Assembly: GCF_012641275.1 (NCBI RefSeq)
Contig: NZ_JABAIA010000001.1
Coordinates: 1,860,001-1,924,000, forward strand
Length of the DNA stretch: 64,000 bases
Direction: 5' to 3'
Source: Chitinophaga varians
Lineage (GTDB): Bacteria; Bacteroidota; Bacteroidia; Chitinophagales; Chitinophagaceae
In this document: positions 34,315 through 43,352 of the stretch, piece by piece
How positions within the stretch are numbered: the first letter of the stretch is position 1
Layout: each line of letters begins with the position of its first letter
The notes under the pieces: model-generated
The model's database searches: none
Seen by the model: only the letters and a program-made list of their open reading frames with translations
Told to the model about the DNA's origin: nothing
Translations under genes and position numbers: made by a program

Positions 34315-35937
34315 TCAGGACAATTGATATTCTGAAAGGTTCATGATGTATTTGTACAGGGCTTGCAGGTGATTGGTCACCTCTTTCGTATTGGCAGCGT
34401 CGCCGGGATTGGATTTATAATTGTTCCAGGCGCTGGTCCAGTAGCTGTTGGTACTTTGTCCGGCCAGCAGGATGGTATCTTTCAGGAACGTCTTCACATT
34501 ATCGGACACGCCTACACGATAAAGGATATCCAGCGAATCATTGACAAGTGCTACCGGATCACCGGGGTTGGAGAGTTTGTCCGCAAATGCCAGGGGATCG
34601 ATTTTCACGTTTTTATAGCCGGTGGTGATCAAACCATCGCTCAACTGGTTTCTTCGGGGCAGAGTGGCAGTATTGATCCACAGTTCATGATAGGCGGGTT
34701 CCTGATAGTAGGCTTCCCAGCCTGCTACCAGCGGCGGATCGCCCAGGTTCTGCAACATACCGGCCATGGCGTTGTGCAGGTCGCCCCAGCGTTGGTACTG
34801 GTTGGTGTAGTCTGATGGGAACGTCACGCCAAATTCGCGGCACATGCCGATACAGAAATCCACAGGGCTTTTAATCAGGCAGGCCATATTAAGCGGATCA
34901 AAGAAATGCTCGCTGGTAAACAGCGCGTTGAGCGTTGCTTTGATATCATAACCGCTGCTGCGGAAAATATCTGCCAGTGGCTGGATCACATTCGCTTCCG
35001 TAGCCTGGTCTATATCATAGTATACAAAAAAGCGATAGAGTTTACGGCAGATGAACTTAGCGACTTCCGGTTGCGCAAAAATGATATCCAGGAGGGCGTC
35101 CACCTCGGTAGCGCCATCCGGCCCGGTTTGACCGGAGATGACCTTGTTGCCGTAGAAACCGGAAAACTGTTTATTGGTGATATCGTGCTGCGTTGTGTTA
35201 AACGTACTGACGATCGCGGTACGATCTACCCGGAAGCCCGTCAGCACGCGGGCGGTCGCTCTTACATCATCTTCCGTATAGTGCGAATCTGGCCCTTTTC
35301 CGACGGTAAAGAGCTCATGTAGTTCGCGGGCGTAGTTTTCATCAGCGGCGCCTTTGGAGTTCAGGTAACCGTTGAGATATACGAGCATGCATGGGTCCAG
35401 CGTCACTGCTTTGGTCAGCGCTTTAAAATTGCCCAGTGCGTATTGCCGTAGGGTGAGGTTATACTGGTAGATAAAGCGGCTGTCATTCACCATGGTTGTT
35501 TCTGTCACAAAGTGATTATGCCAGAAGAGCACCATTTTCTCGTGTATGCTTGCCTGTTGGTTGAGCATCTGCCCTACCCACCATGCTTTATAGGAGTCGA
35601 TCCTTTTGCGTTCCAGCATTTCATCGCCCTGGGCGGCTCTTACCCAGGTGGCGCCTGGCGCCACGCCGGTACTGTCCGTGCCGTAGTTATTCACCGGAGG
35701 TGTAGGGTCTGCCTGTGCAGTAAGCAGTATGTCCACCACCTGTTGCATACCAAGGCTTTTCAGGGCTTTGATATTTTCCGGCGAAGCGCCGAAGGTAGTC
35801 CGTTTAAGGAGGTGGATGAGTTGCTGGTCGCCCCAGGCACCAGTGTAGGGAGTAAGCCCGGTTGCCGTACGGGCAACAGTTTTGCTGTTCCGCGTATTGC
35901 GGGCAGGCGATAAGGTCAGGAATTGTCTGCGATCCAT
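34315..35937 (-). CDS. DUF1800 protein
   Basis: The start at 35937 (MDRRQFLTLSPARN) is preferred because the only longer start is TTG at 35982. The 540-aa product contains LIHLLKRTTFGASPENI at the N-terminus, MVLFWHNHFVTE in the middle and ARELHELFTVGKGPDSHYTEDDVRATARVLTG further on, split in the text only for length; these are DUF1800 hallmarks. The N-terminal RRQFL is reminiscent of a Tat signal but lacks a clear hydrophobic stretch. It is co-transcribed with the DUF1501 gene. Function is unknown, presumably exported with its partner. Confidence 0.88.
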   Translation of the reverse strand: MDRRQFLTLSPARNTRNSKTVARTATGLTPYTGAWGDQQLIHLLKRTTFGASPENIKALKSLGMQQVVDILLTAQADPTPPVNNYGTDSTGVAPGATWVRAAQGDEMLERKRIDSYKAWWVGQMLNQQASIHEKMVLFWHNHFVTETTMVNDSRFIYQYNLTLRQYALGNFKALTKAVTLDPCMLVYLNGYLNSKGAADENYARELHELFTVGKGPDSHYTEDDVRATARVLTGFRVDRTAIVSTFNTTQHDITNKQFSGFYGNKVISGQTGPDGATEVDALLDIIFAQPEVAKFICRKLYRFFVYYDIDQATEANVIQPLADIFRSSGYDIKATLNALFTSEHFFDPLNMACLIKSPVDFCIGMCREFGVTFPSDYTNQYQRWGDLHNAMAGMLQNLGDPPLVAGWEAYYQEPAYHELWINTATLPRRNQLSDGLITTGYKNVKIDPLAFADKLSNPGDPVALVNDSLDILYRVGVSDNVKTFLKDTILLAGQSTNSYWTSAWNNYKSNPGDAANTKEVTNHLQALYKYIMNLSEYQLS

Positions 35938-36044
35938 AAAGCGATATGGTTGAGATAGCGGGATGGCCTTTAATTCCGCCAAATTAATAAAAAATTTAAT
36001 TCAACAGGATTAAATTATCATAAAACCGGTGGGATATAAAAACA

Positions 36045-36074
36045 AAAGCCGCAGGAAAATCTTCCTGCGGCTTT
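36045..36074. terminator. Terminator for the thiolase gene
   Basis: A long perfect stem AAAGCCGCAGGAA / TTCCTGCGGCTTT with a 4-nt loop lies 25 nt past the thiolase stop. Confidence 0.85.
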
Positions 36075-36099
36075 GAGCTATAATGTATTACGAAAAAAA

Positions 36100-37278
36100 T
36101 CAGGCAATATTTTCGATGATGCCGGCGATACCTTGGCCACCACCAACGCAGGCAGTCACGATACCGTACTTTTTATTCAGTCTTTTCATATCGTTGAGTA
36201 TCTGTACGGTGAGCTTGGCGCCGGTGCACCCCAGCGGGTGCCCGAGAGCGATGGCGCCACCGTTGATGTTCACGATATCCGGGTTGATGCCCAATTCACG
36301 GATCACGGCGATAGACTGGGAGGCGAAAGCTTCGTTCAGTTCTACCAGGTCGATGTCCTGGAGTGTTTTACCGGCTCTTTGCAGCACCTTGGGCACAGCG
36401 GCTACCGGTCCTACTCCCATGATGCGCGGATGTACACCGGCAGAAACACAGGCCACCAATCGGCCGATAGGTTTCAGTCCCAGTTCGTTGACCATTTTTT
36501 CGCTCATCACAATAACGAAGGCAGCGCCGTCGGAAGTCTGTGAGGAGTTGCCAGCTGTTACGGAGCCTCCGGCGGCGAAAACAGGTTTCAGTTTGCCCAG
36601 TGCTTCGAGGGAGGTGTCTCCACGTGGTCCTTCGTCGGTGTCTACAGTGAAGGTGCGTTTTTGTTTTTTACCTTTTTCATCCACGTATACTTCTTCTACG
36701 TTGATAGGGAGTATACCGGATTTGAAGTACCCTTCCTTAATAGCATTCAATGCTTTCTGGTGGGATTTAAAAGAGAACTCATCCTGGTCCTGGCGGCTCA
36801 CTTTAAATTCATTGGCCACTGCTTCAGCGGTGAGTCCCATACCGATATAGTAGTCAGGGGTGGTGCTGGCCACGGTGTAGTTGGGCACGGTTTTCCAGCC
36901 GGCCACCGGCACCAGGCTCATACTTTCCGTACCACCGGCGATGATACAGTCGGCCATCCCTGTCTGTATTTTAGCGGTTGCAATAGCGATTGTTTCCAAT
37001 CCGGATGCGCAGTAGCGGTTGACCGTCATTCCCGGCACATCAATTCCCAGGGCACGAACGGAGATCATGCGGCCGATCTGCAGTCCCTGCTCCGCTTCCG
37101 GAACAGCGTTACCCACAATCAGATCATCAACCCTTTTAGGGTCCAGCTGTGGCACAGATTGCAGCAATCCCGTAATCACATCTACAGCCAGATCATCGGG
37201 TCTGTAAAAACGAAATCCTCCCCTTTTGGACTTACCTACCGCTGTGCGGTAGCCGGCTACTATATACGCTTCTTGCAT
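36100..37278 (-). CDS. Acetyl-CoA C-acyltransferase (thiolase)
   Basis: The 392-aa enzyme cleaves 3-ketoacyl-CoA or condenses acetyl-CoA. The acyl-accepting Cys90 sits in VNRYCASGLE. The C-terminal GGAIALGHPLGCTGA holds the catalytic His, and CVGGGQG the second Cys. Length and motifs are those of the FadA/AtoB family. A bifunctional beta-oxidation partner is not adjacent, so degradative versus biosynthetic use cannot be decided. On the minus strand a TAAATTTG -7 box (complement of 37356-37363) lies about 75 nt upstream of the start, with a TTTG at short spacing. Confidence 0.94.
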   Translation of the reverse strand: MQEAYIVAGYRTAVGKSKRGGFRFYRPDDLAVDVITGLLQSVPQLDPKRVDDLIVGNAVPEAEQGLQIGRMISVRALGIDVPGMTVNRYCASGLETIAIATAKIQTGMADCIIAGGTESMSLVPVAGWKTVPNYTVASTTPDYYIGMGLTAEAVANEFKVSRQDQDEFSFKSHQKALNAIKEGYFKSGILPINVEEVYVDEKGKKQKRTFTVDTDEGPRGDTSLEALGKLKPVFAAGGSVTAGNSSQTSDGAAFVIVMSEKMVNELGLKPIGRLVACVSAGVHPRIMGVGPVAAVPKVLQRAGKTLQDIDLVELNEAFASQSIAVIRELGINPDIVNINGGAIALGHPLGCTGAKLTVQILNDMKRLNKKYGIVTACVGGGQGIAGIIENIA

Positions 37279-37398
37279 GAAAAAATTATTTTATAATGAG
37301 CTAACGGTTAGATTATCAATATGATGGATATTTATCCACATTTTTACCTTGTAACCAAATTTAATTAAATTAAGCACACAAATGTGCGACAGAACCGT

Positions 37399-37406
37399 TA
37401 AATTTG
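37399..37406 (+). promoter_or_regulatory. Probable -7 promoter element of the tRNA-Lys gene
   Basis: TAAATTTG matches TAnnTTTG and lies 29 nt before the mature tRNA 5' end. No convincing -33 TTTG is present. Confidence 0.5.
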
Positions 37407-37435
37407 TCGATACCCATTTTGGGTGAGTTATTAAT

Positions 37436-37508
<73 letters not shown>

Positions 37509-37528
37509 CAGAGACGAAAGTCTGCGCT

Positions 37529-37563
37529 AAAGCCTCACAGATCGTATGATCTGCGAGGCTTTT
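37529..37563 (+). terminator. Terminator after tRNA-Lys
   Basis: AAAGCCTCaCAGATC / GATCTGcGAGGCTTTT with a GTAT loop, 21 nt after the tRNA. The 230 nt that follow, up to the Crp-type gene, are AT-rich and show nothing recognisable. Confidence 0.85.
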
Positions 37564-37795
37564 CGGATTTTTTAAGGCATGGTTAATCCTTATTGAACCA
37601 CCACCAATGACCGCAAAAAAGAATCAGGTCAAATTTCCGGGGGATTTTAAGCTTACGTATATAATTTCGCCAGTCTGAAGAGGAACGTATCTCACTTATG
37701 ATATTGGCTCTTTTGGTGTTTGGGGCTTTAGTCTTTAAACCAGCTGGAAAAGATTGTTATTTGTATCTTTATAAATAGTAAGCTAGAATAAGGAA

Positions 37796-38362
37796 ATGAA
37801 ATTAGCAGACTACCTGAAACAGGAAATACAATTATCTGACGATACCATTCAGGCATTTGACCGTTTGTGGGATAGTCAGCACTTTCCCAAGGGCCATCAG
37901 CTTGTGGGCGCGGGTAGTCATTCAAAAAAAGTATTTTATATTGAAAAAGGACTGGCGCGAATATATTACCTCAATGACGGAAAAGATATTACACAATTTT
38001 TCTTCGATGAGACATCGATCTACACGCCCATCGAAAATGTATTTTTGAATGAATACCATCCTTATTATCTTGAACTATTGGAAGACAGTACCGTCAGAAC
38101 CGTGGATTTTTCAAGGATCGAAGAACTCTTAGATACAAATGTAAAGTTCCAACGGTTCGTTCGATATATAATGACCGGAACAATAAAAAAGCTTGCTGAT
38201 CGCCTGCGTTCGGTACAGCTTCAAACAGCACAGGACAGGTACAGAATACTGCTTGAAACCTATCCTGATATTCTTTTACGTGCTCCGCTTGGACATATCG
38301 CTTCTTATCTCGGCATTACACAACAAACACTTAGCGTTATCAGAGCTAAAAAGTCCAAATAA
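37796..38362 (+). CDS. Crp/Fnr-family transcriptional regulator
   Basis: The 188-aa protein has an N-terminal cyclic-nucleotide-binding-like beta roll (FPKGHQLVGAGSHSKKVFYI...GLARIYYL). The C-terminal helix-turn-helix is IASYLGITQQTLSVIRAK. It lacks the Cys residues of oxygen-sensing Fnr and the full cAMP-binding signature, as is usual in the large Bacteroidota subgroup. It opens an AT-rich stretch and may control the genes downstream. The end (RAKKSK) is slightly shorter than usual. Confidence 0.88.
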   Translation: MKLADYLKQEIQLSDDTIQAFDRLWDSQHFPKGHQLVGAGSHSKKVFYIEKGLARIYYLNDGKDITQFFFDETSIYTPIENVFLNEYHPYYLELLEDSTVRTVDFSRIEELLDTNVKFQRFVRYIMTGTIKKLADRLRSVQLQTAQDRYRILLETYPDILLRAPLGHIASYLGITQQTLSVIRAKKSK

Positions 38363-38569
38363 AATCTTCGGCCCAAAACCACTTTTAAGCATTCCCGAAA
38401 AATTTTATCAAAAGGATTCAGCGTTTTATACTTATATAAGATACATACATTTTATTAAATAGGCCTTAATCACAATTTTATCCTGGCATTTCCCCACTCA
38501 AAATCATTTTTTAAGAATTCTTAAAAGCTATCTCGTAAACGATTAGCAGTTTTGCATCATAAAATTTAT

Positions 38570-38968
38570 ATGATGCAAAACAGCGATTTGAGTCATTCTA
38601 AACATAGAGTATTCGTTGCCGATAATGGAGGTATCGATATTGGGTTCCCTGAAATTGTGGAATTGCTGAAATATGACCCTTCGTCCGACATGCATATTTC
38701 ACTTTTATACATTTCCCAAAGTGCTGATTTTGTTTTCAGGAGAGAATTAAAAGTGCTTACAAAGCGCTTTCCTACCGCATTTATTACCTATTACAATCGA
38801 ACGTTGCAGCAAGAAATAATAGAAATGATCATCAATACCAACACAAAACCTAAAATAGAATTTTTTTTATCTGTAAACGAAGAATTGCAAGTAATGATTT
38901 TAGATAAGTTACGGTTTTTGAACATTGATATTGAAAATATCTACTTTTTAAATGCCCGCAATTTTTAA
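38570..38968 (+). CDS. Lone ferredoxin-reductase-like NAD-binding domain (probable fragment)
   Basis: The 132-aa product aligns by eye with the NAD(P)-binding half of ferredoxin-NADP reductase-like proteins: RVFVADNGGIDIGFPEIVELL in place of AGGSGITPxxxxL, HISLLYISQSADFVFRRELK for the strand-helix after it, and a C-terminal unit ending NIYFLNARNF. The glycine-rich motif is degenerate, the CGP motif near the end is lost, and there is no FAD domain. It is probably a decayed or repurposed fragment. The ATG at 38570 is used because the longer frame begins with TTG. Confidence 0.45.
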   Translation: MMQNSDLSHSKHRVFVADNGGIDIGFPEIVELLKYDPSSDMHISLLYISQSADFVFRRELKVLTKRFPTAFITYYNRTLQQEIIEMIINTNTKPKIEFFLSVNEELQVMILDKLRFLNIDIENIYFLNARNF

Positions 38969-39036
38969 GATATATTAAAATCACTACAGATTTTTTGAAT
39001 TTGCTTTGTAGTGTAAATCATCAAAATTATCAAATC

Positions 39037-39369
39037 ATGAAGAAAGTATTGTCCTGCCTTGTAGTGATATTTATAACAGTCACTGGATTTGCCCAATCCG
39101 CCAATGATAATTTTACAGGAAAATGGAAAACCGAAGATGGTGTCATTATCACCATTTCCAATAACAGCGGCAAATTCTCCGGTATGGACCCCAAAGGTCG
39201 TCCAACGCTTTACAATGTACGCTTTGAAAAAAATGAGTGGAAGGGAACAGTAGAAAACCACGAAACCGGTCAAAAGGGGAATTGCGAAATTTACCTGGAG
39301 GGAAAAAAGCTGAAAATTATAGCGCATAAAGGCATTTTTTCAAAAACTATGTATTGGGCAGAACAGTAA
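39037..39369 (+). CDS. Small secreted DUF2147-like protein
   Basis: The start at 39037 gives a clean signal peptide (MKKVLSCLVVIFITVTGFAQ). The mature ~90 residues contain FTGKWKTEDGVIITISNNSG and a late ETGQKGNCEIYLEGKKLKI, which resemble the GxWxT start and C-terminal CxIxLxxxxLKV unit of DUF2147. The function of that family is unknown. It sits between the reductase-like fragment and the peroxidase pair. Confidence 0.6.
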   Translation: MKKVLSCLVVIFITVTGFAQSANDNFTGKWKTEDGVIITISNNSGKFSGMDPKGRPTLYNVRFEKNEWKGTVENHETGQKGNCEIYLEGKKLKIIAHKGIFSKTMYWAEQ

Positions 39370-39424
39370 GCACCCAGAATTGTTTATTTATTAATCAATT
39401 TATTCATTTCTAAATTCAATGTAT

Positions 39425-39967
39425 ATGAACATTAAACAACTCACACAGGATGCGGGATTAAAATTGAAGCTGTATCTGGCCACACTAGGTGAACCGCTGG
39501 ACAAAGCACACGAAGTAACCAGTGCCGGGGATGCCGGCTTGCGTAGTGGCGAACTCTCTGAATTGACTATTATTACAGATTTGAAACCCGATGGAGCTCG
39601 AAATCTGCGGCTGATTTTTGAAACGTTAAAAGGCAACCTTACAGGCGCCAGAAAAGTAGGTACCCTCCATGATATGCGTTTTGTGTTTTTAGAAAACGAT
39701 ACCAAACTACTTTTTTGTACTTGCTACGACGGTGATTGGGATACCTATATCAATGACTTTGCAACAAAAATACCGGAGATGATGGACCTGATTTTTGGAA
39801 ATATTGAAGGCTGGCCAGGGATTAAATCACCTACCGTAAAAGAATTTATTTTAAGTAAGCAAATAACCGCCTCCGCCTGGTTTGTAAGCCATCCAAACCT
39901 TACAGTTGCCGATACAACACGTTTGGAAAAAATAGGCGCAGGCCTGAACAAACTTTTGGAATTGTAG
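39425..39967 (+). CDS. Small protein associated with DyP peroxidase
   Basis: The 180-aa protein contains VGTLHDMRFVFLENDTKLLF followed by CTCYDGDWDTYINDF and FGNIEGWPG. Segments of this kind occur in large multi-domain peroxidase-like proteins as the part preceding a DyP domain. Here the piece is a separate gene, 212 nt upstream of a DyP peroxidase. The product has no signal peptide. A role as accessory or partner of the peroxidase is inferred. The start at 39425 (MNIKQLT) is chosen over 39419, which adds only two residues. Confidence 0.5.
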   Translation: MNIKQLTQDAGLKLKLYLATLGEPLDKAHEVTSAGDAGLRSGELSELTIITDLKPDGARNLRLIFETLKGNLTGARKVGTLHDMRFVFLENDTKLLFCTCYDGDWDTYINDFATKIPEMMDLIFGNIEGWPGIKSPTVKEFILSKQITASAWFVSHPNLTVADTTRLEKIGAGLNKLLEL

Positions 39968-39987
39968 AGACTTAAAACACTTCTTCG

Positions 39988-40148
39988 ATGAAACGGGAAT
40001 ATATTTTGTTTTCTCAGGAAACCGAAGACTTACCGACAGATTTCGGACAACATATTTGGAGACATACCAAACCTCCCCGGAAACCAGACATTGGCTTAAT
40101 GGAAAGGAACGGAAAGAACCCCAAACGGTAAAAGAACTTTTTGATTAA
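39988..40148 (+). pseudogene. Possible frameshifted remnant between the peroxidase genes
   Basis: A frame from 39988 reads MKREYILFSQETEDLPTDFG and continues with HIWRHTKPPRKPDI, then runs out at 40131. In the next frame, from about 40090, WLNGKERKEPQTVKELFD ends at 40148. The two halves look like one ~52-residue sequence broken by a one-base change near 40,090. The family is not recognised. It could also be a genuine 47-residue gene or noncoding. Confidence 0.3.
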
Positions 40149-40179
40149 CATTTCAAATTCTCTAAGATTCAATAATCTT

Positions 40180-41529
40180 ATGTTCTTAAAAAAATTATTT
40201 AAACGCACCGCCGAAAAAATAGAGCTGCACGACATACAGGCCATCATATTGCGTGACAGGCCTCTGCCTTATCATGGTGTAAATGTTTTTTTGGAAATTC
40301 TACATACTGCTTCCGCCAAAGCATTTCTGAAAGAAATAGTACCTTATGTCACCAATGCCCAAAATTGGTGGGATAATGACAATGCCTGGCTTTCAATTGC
40401 CTTTACTTACGAGGGACTAAAGAAACTTGAACTTCCACAGTCCACAATTGAGAGTTTTCCTGATGCCTTTAAAAAAGGAATGGCTGCCCGCAGCGAAAAA
40501 CTAATGGACATTAATGAGAATGCCCCCGAAAAATGGGATGCCGTTTTTAAGACAGCCGGTAACCATATCGCCGTTTCCATCATTGCAAAAAATATGGATG
40601 ATCTGAATTCCAAAAAAGCACTTGCCCTTCAGGTATTGGAAAAACACCAGGGTGTTAAATTATGTTTTCAAGCCGATTTTGACACCCCTATAGAAGGCAA
40701 TTTCAACCATTTTGGCTTTCGTGATGGTATCAGTAACCCGGAAATTGAAGGTAGTGGGGCAGAGCAATTAAATTCAAAAGAACGCCCCATAAAGGCAGGT
40801 GAATTTATTATGGGATATAACAACGAAGCAGGTAACTACTATCCTATGCCGCAGCCAATGGAGTTTGCAAAGAATGGTACTTTTGTCATCTTCAGAAAAT
40901 ACCACAGCCATGTAGCTGCTTTTAACAGGTACCTTAAAGAACAGGCAAAAAACAAAGACGAGCAGGAATTGCTTGCTGCAAAGATGATAGGCAGATGGCG
41001 CAGCGGAGCGCCACTCAATATGTGTCCTTTTAAAGATAATTCAGCATTGGGCGCAGATGCCACGAAGAATAATGACTTTGATTTCAGCAATGACCAAAAT
41101 GGTAAGTTGGTACCCTACTCAAGCCACATGCGCCGAATGAACCCGCGTAACAGTAAAATGGCTGTAATGTCGGATGTGAACCTGCACCGCATTATACGAA
41201 AAGGCGTAGGTTATGGCCCTGCATTGCCAAATGGCAGCACTAAAGATGACGGTAAAGAGCGAGGACTTTATTTCATAGCATTTAGTGCAAAAGCTATGGA
41301 GACCCTCGAATTTTTACAAAGAGAATGGGTCAATAGTGGAAACTTTATGAGCCTCAAAAATGAAAAAGACCCTGTTATTGGCCTGAACGAAGGTAAAGGT
41401 ACATTCACCTTGCCCGGCGAACCTCTGCCCAAACGCTTTACCGGCATGCCCACATTTAATACACTAAAAGGTGGCATGTATTTATTTATGCCGGGTATAA
41501 ATGCTATAAAGTGGTTGAGTGAGTTATAG
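40180..41529 (+). CDS. DyP-type heme peroxidase
   Basis: The start at 40180 (MFLKKLFKR) gives 449 aa; the longer frame begins with TTG. DyP hallmarks are present: GFRDGISNPEI (179-189, with distal Asp182) and the proximal heme ligand His336 in LHRIIRKGVGYGP. No Tat or Sec signal is present, so a cytoplasmic enzyme is expected. It oxidises dyes, phenols or other bulky substrates with hydrogen peroxide in other organisms. It is preceded by a small partner protein. Codon use is AT-richer than the flanking core genes. Confidence 0.88.
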   Translation: MFLKKLFKRTAEKIELHDIQAIILRDRPLPYHGVNVFLEILHTASAKAFLKEIVPYVTNAQNWWDNDNAWLSIAFTYEGLKKLELPQSTIESFPDAFKKGMAARSEKLMDINENAPEKWDAVFKTAGNHIAVSIIAKNMDDLNSKKALALQVLEKHQGVKLCFQADFDTPIEGNFNHFGFRDGISNPEIEGSGAEQLNSKERPIKAGEFIMGYNNEAGNYYPMPQPMEFAKNGTFVIFRKYHSHVAAFNRYLKEQAKNKDEQELLAAKMIGRWRSGAPLNMCPFKDNSALGADATKNNDFDFSNDQNGKLVPYSSHMRRMNPRNSKMAVMSDVNLHRIIRKGVGYGPALPNGSTKDDGKERGLYFIAFSAKAMETLEFLQREWVNSGNFMSLKNEKDPVIGLNEGKGTFTLPGEPLPKRFTGMPTFNTLKGGMYLFMPGINAIKWLSEL

Positions 41530-41799
41530 ATGACATATGCCCTACATTCGGATGTATCTAACACGACGGATCTCCAACTGCTCTCAGCGGAGGCCAAAGC
41601 ACGGCTTGACCGCATCAACTATTTATTTGTGAACCATGAGGCGGCTGAATTCCAGAAATTGCATGAGGTCACCGAAGTCTCCTGGCCTGAGTGCTCATTC
41701 CAACTAAGGAGTAAGTTGACAATAATTATCAGCCGAAAAGCCCCCCGGATTCAGCTTTTTCGTCTCCCCTCACTCCACGCAAAATCTTTACATTTATAA
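41530..41799 (+). CDS. Hypothetical 89-aa protein or remnant
   Basis: The frame opens immediately after the peroxidase stop and codes for 89 residues. The first part (LSAEAKARLDRINYLFVNHE) looks protein-like. The last 35 residues (Arg/Ser/Leu-rich) look like noncoding translation and overlap the end of the convergent monooxygenase gene. Perhaps a gene start truncated by a rearrangement. No family is recognised. Confidence 0.3.
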   Translation: MTYALHSDVSNTTDLQLLSAEAKARLDRINYLFVNHEAAEFQKLHEVTEVSWPECSFQLRSKLTIIISRKAPRIQLFRLPSLHAKSLHL

Positions 41800-42927
41800 T
41801 TTGAGAAATTCAATCAACTCCCTTGCGGCCGCCCGGCCGGCCCTGTTGGCGCCAATAGTGGACGCAGACGGGCCATATCCGACTAAATGTATCCTTGGGT
41901 CTCTCGCCACCTGTGTGGCTAATCTTCCGGACATCTCAATTCCGTTTTTATCATTCATCAACTTTAAGGGAGCAAGGTGGTCCAAAGAATGACGAAAACC
42001 GGTATTCCAAAAAATAACATCCGCATCGAGTGTTGTTCCGTCCGCCCATCGGACGCCGGTTGCCGTAATTTCGTCGAACATGGGCTTTCGGTCCAGGACT
42101 CCTTTTTTCAACATTCCTTCAATAGCAGGCGTGATCGGCAATCCGGTTACAGATACTACTGAATTGGGGGGTAATCCTTCACGTACTCTTTTTTCCACCA
42201 TCGCCACAGCTTCATGCCCCAATTCGGGCGTAAATTCGTATTTTCTAAAATCAGGAGGCCGGCGGGTCACCCACGTGGTTTGTGTTACGGCAGAAACTTC
42301 CCCTAACAATTGAACCGCTGAAATCCCGCCGCCTACAATAATGACATGTTTGCCAACGAATTCCTGCGCATTTTTGTACTCCGCCGTGTGAAGCTGCCTG
42401 CCTTTAAATTTTTCCCATCCAGGATATCGAGGGCAATTGGGAGTTTTCCAGGTACCGGTAGCATTAATCAACCCCCGGGCGCTGAATTGAATGCCATTGG
42501 TCCGGATGATAAACCGTTCGTTCTTCTCCGTCACTTCGCTTACTCTTATCGGACGAATTACGGGAAGTTCAAAAGCGCGTTCATATTGCTCATAATATTT
42601 AGGGATTGCGATATTCGCCTGTAATGCTTTATCCTCCGTGTTGACGGCATCGGCAAAAGTCATTCCGGGCAGATCGTTGATACCATTGACATTGCTGAGC
42701 GTCAAAGAATCCCAACGATGTTGCCAGGCTCCTCCGGGCCCGAATTCATCATCTAAAACCACAAACCCCTTCCCGGGTGTTACCCCTTCTCTTTTCAGAT
42801 GATATGCTGCAGACAATCCTGCCTGTCCGGCACCGATTACCACAATATCTACTTTATAAAATATATCAGGCTTAACGCTGCTTAATTCTGTAGCATCGTT
42901 AGGCTGTATGTCGTTCTCAGGCTTCAT
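41794..42927 (-). CDS. Flavin-containing monooxygenase-like oxidoreductase
   Basis: The 377-aa protein has FAD-binding VIGAGQAGLSAAYHL (~31-45), GGAWQHRWDSL after it and an NADPH-binding VIIVGGGISAVQLL (~200-213). A late ATG-like WNTGFRHSLDHLAPL and a C-terminal YGPSASTIGANRAG close the fold. This is the two-dinucleotide-binding-domain monooxygenase family (YUCCA/CzcO-like). The substrate is unknown. It is convergent with the peroxidase segment. Confidence 0.85.
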   Translation of the reverse strand: MKPENDIQPNDATELSSVKPDIFYKVDIVVIGAGQAGLSAAYHLKREGVTPGKGFVVLDDEFGPGGAWQHRWDSLTLSNVNGINDLPGMTFADAVNTEDKALQANIAIPKYYEQYERAFELPVIRPIRVSEVTEKNERFIIRTNGIQFSARGLINATGTWKTPNCPRYPGWEKFKGRQLHTAEYKNAQEFVGKHVIIVGGGISAVQLLGEVSAVTQTTWVTRRPPDFRKYEFTPELGHEAVAMVEKRVREGLPPNSVVSVTGLPITPAIEGMLKKGVLDRKPMFDEITATGVRWADGTTLDADVIFWNTGFRHSLDHLAPLKLMNDKNGIEMSGRLATQVARDPRIHLVGYGPSASTIGANRAGRAAARELIEFLKL

Positions 42928-43352
42928 TTAAATACTATTTACATTATTCGCACATTTTACACAGATTACATGCCACCCTGCAATTTAGGAAATGTATGAC
43001 ACATCGTTTAAACCGGATAAAATATGACTCACGGAAAATGGCTCCAGTCGAAGCCCACACACCCCTGCGATAAAATTTCACCCATAAATATTATCCTCAT
43101 TCCTCCAAAACTATCTAGCTTTTATTTTCCATTTTTATGAAAACTGAATGATTATCTTTGTAAAGATGGTATTAAAAATCCTCCATCCCAACAACTCAAA
43201 ATAACTGAACCACTATCAACCCGGACCTTTGTTAAAAAGCCCATTTAATTATTAACATACTTTCTCATGCACCACTAACAATGATGCCTGCATAGGGCGT
43301 TAATACCTTCTTGCGTTTATCCGTTTTTTATTACTCACTTAACCTTTAATGT
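42928..43352 (+). other. AT-rich intergenic region with a possible promoter
   Basis: No gene is visible in these 425 nt. TATCTTTG at 43153-43160 matches the -7 consensus but lies about 190 nt before the DNRLRE gene. If used, it would give a long leader; no TTTG sits at -33. Confidence 0.4.

Noticed and set aside
37606..37677. A 23-codon frame after the tRNA terminator, considered as a small peptide gene
   Set aside because: It has no promoter, no conserved feature and no neighbour to support it.
42346..42624. Plus-strand frame inside the monooxygenase gene
   Set aside because: The minus-strand monooxygenase has intact cofactor motifs over the same bases, so this is a shadow.
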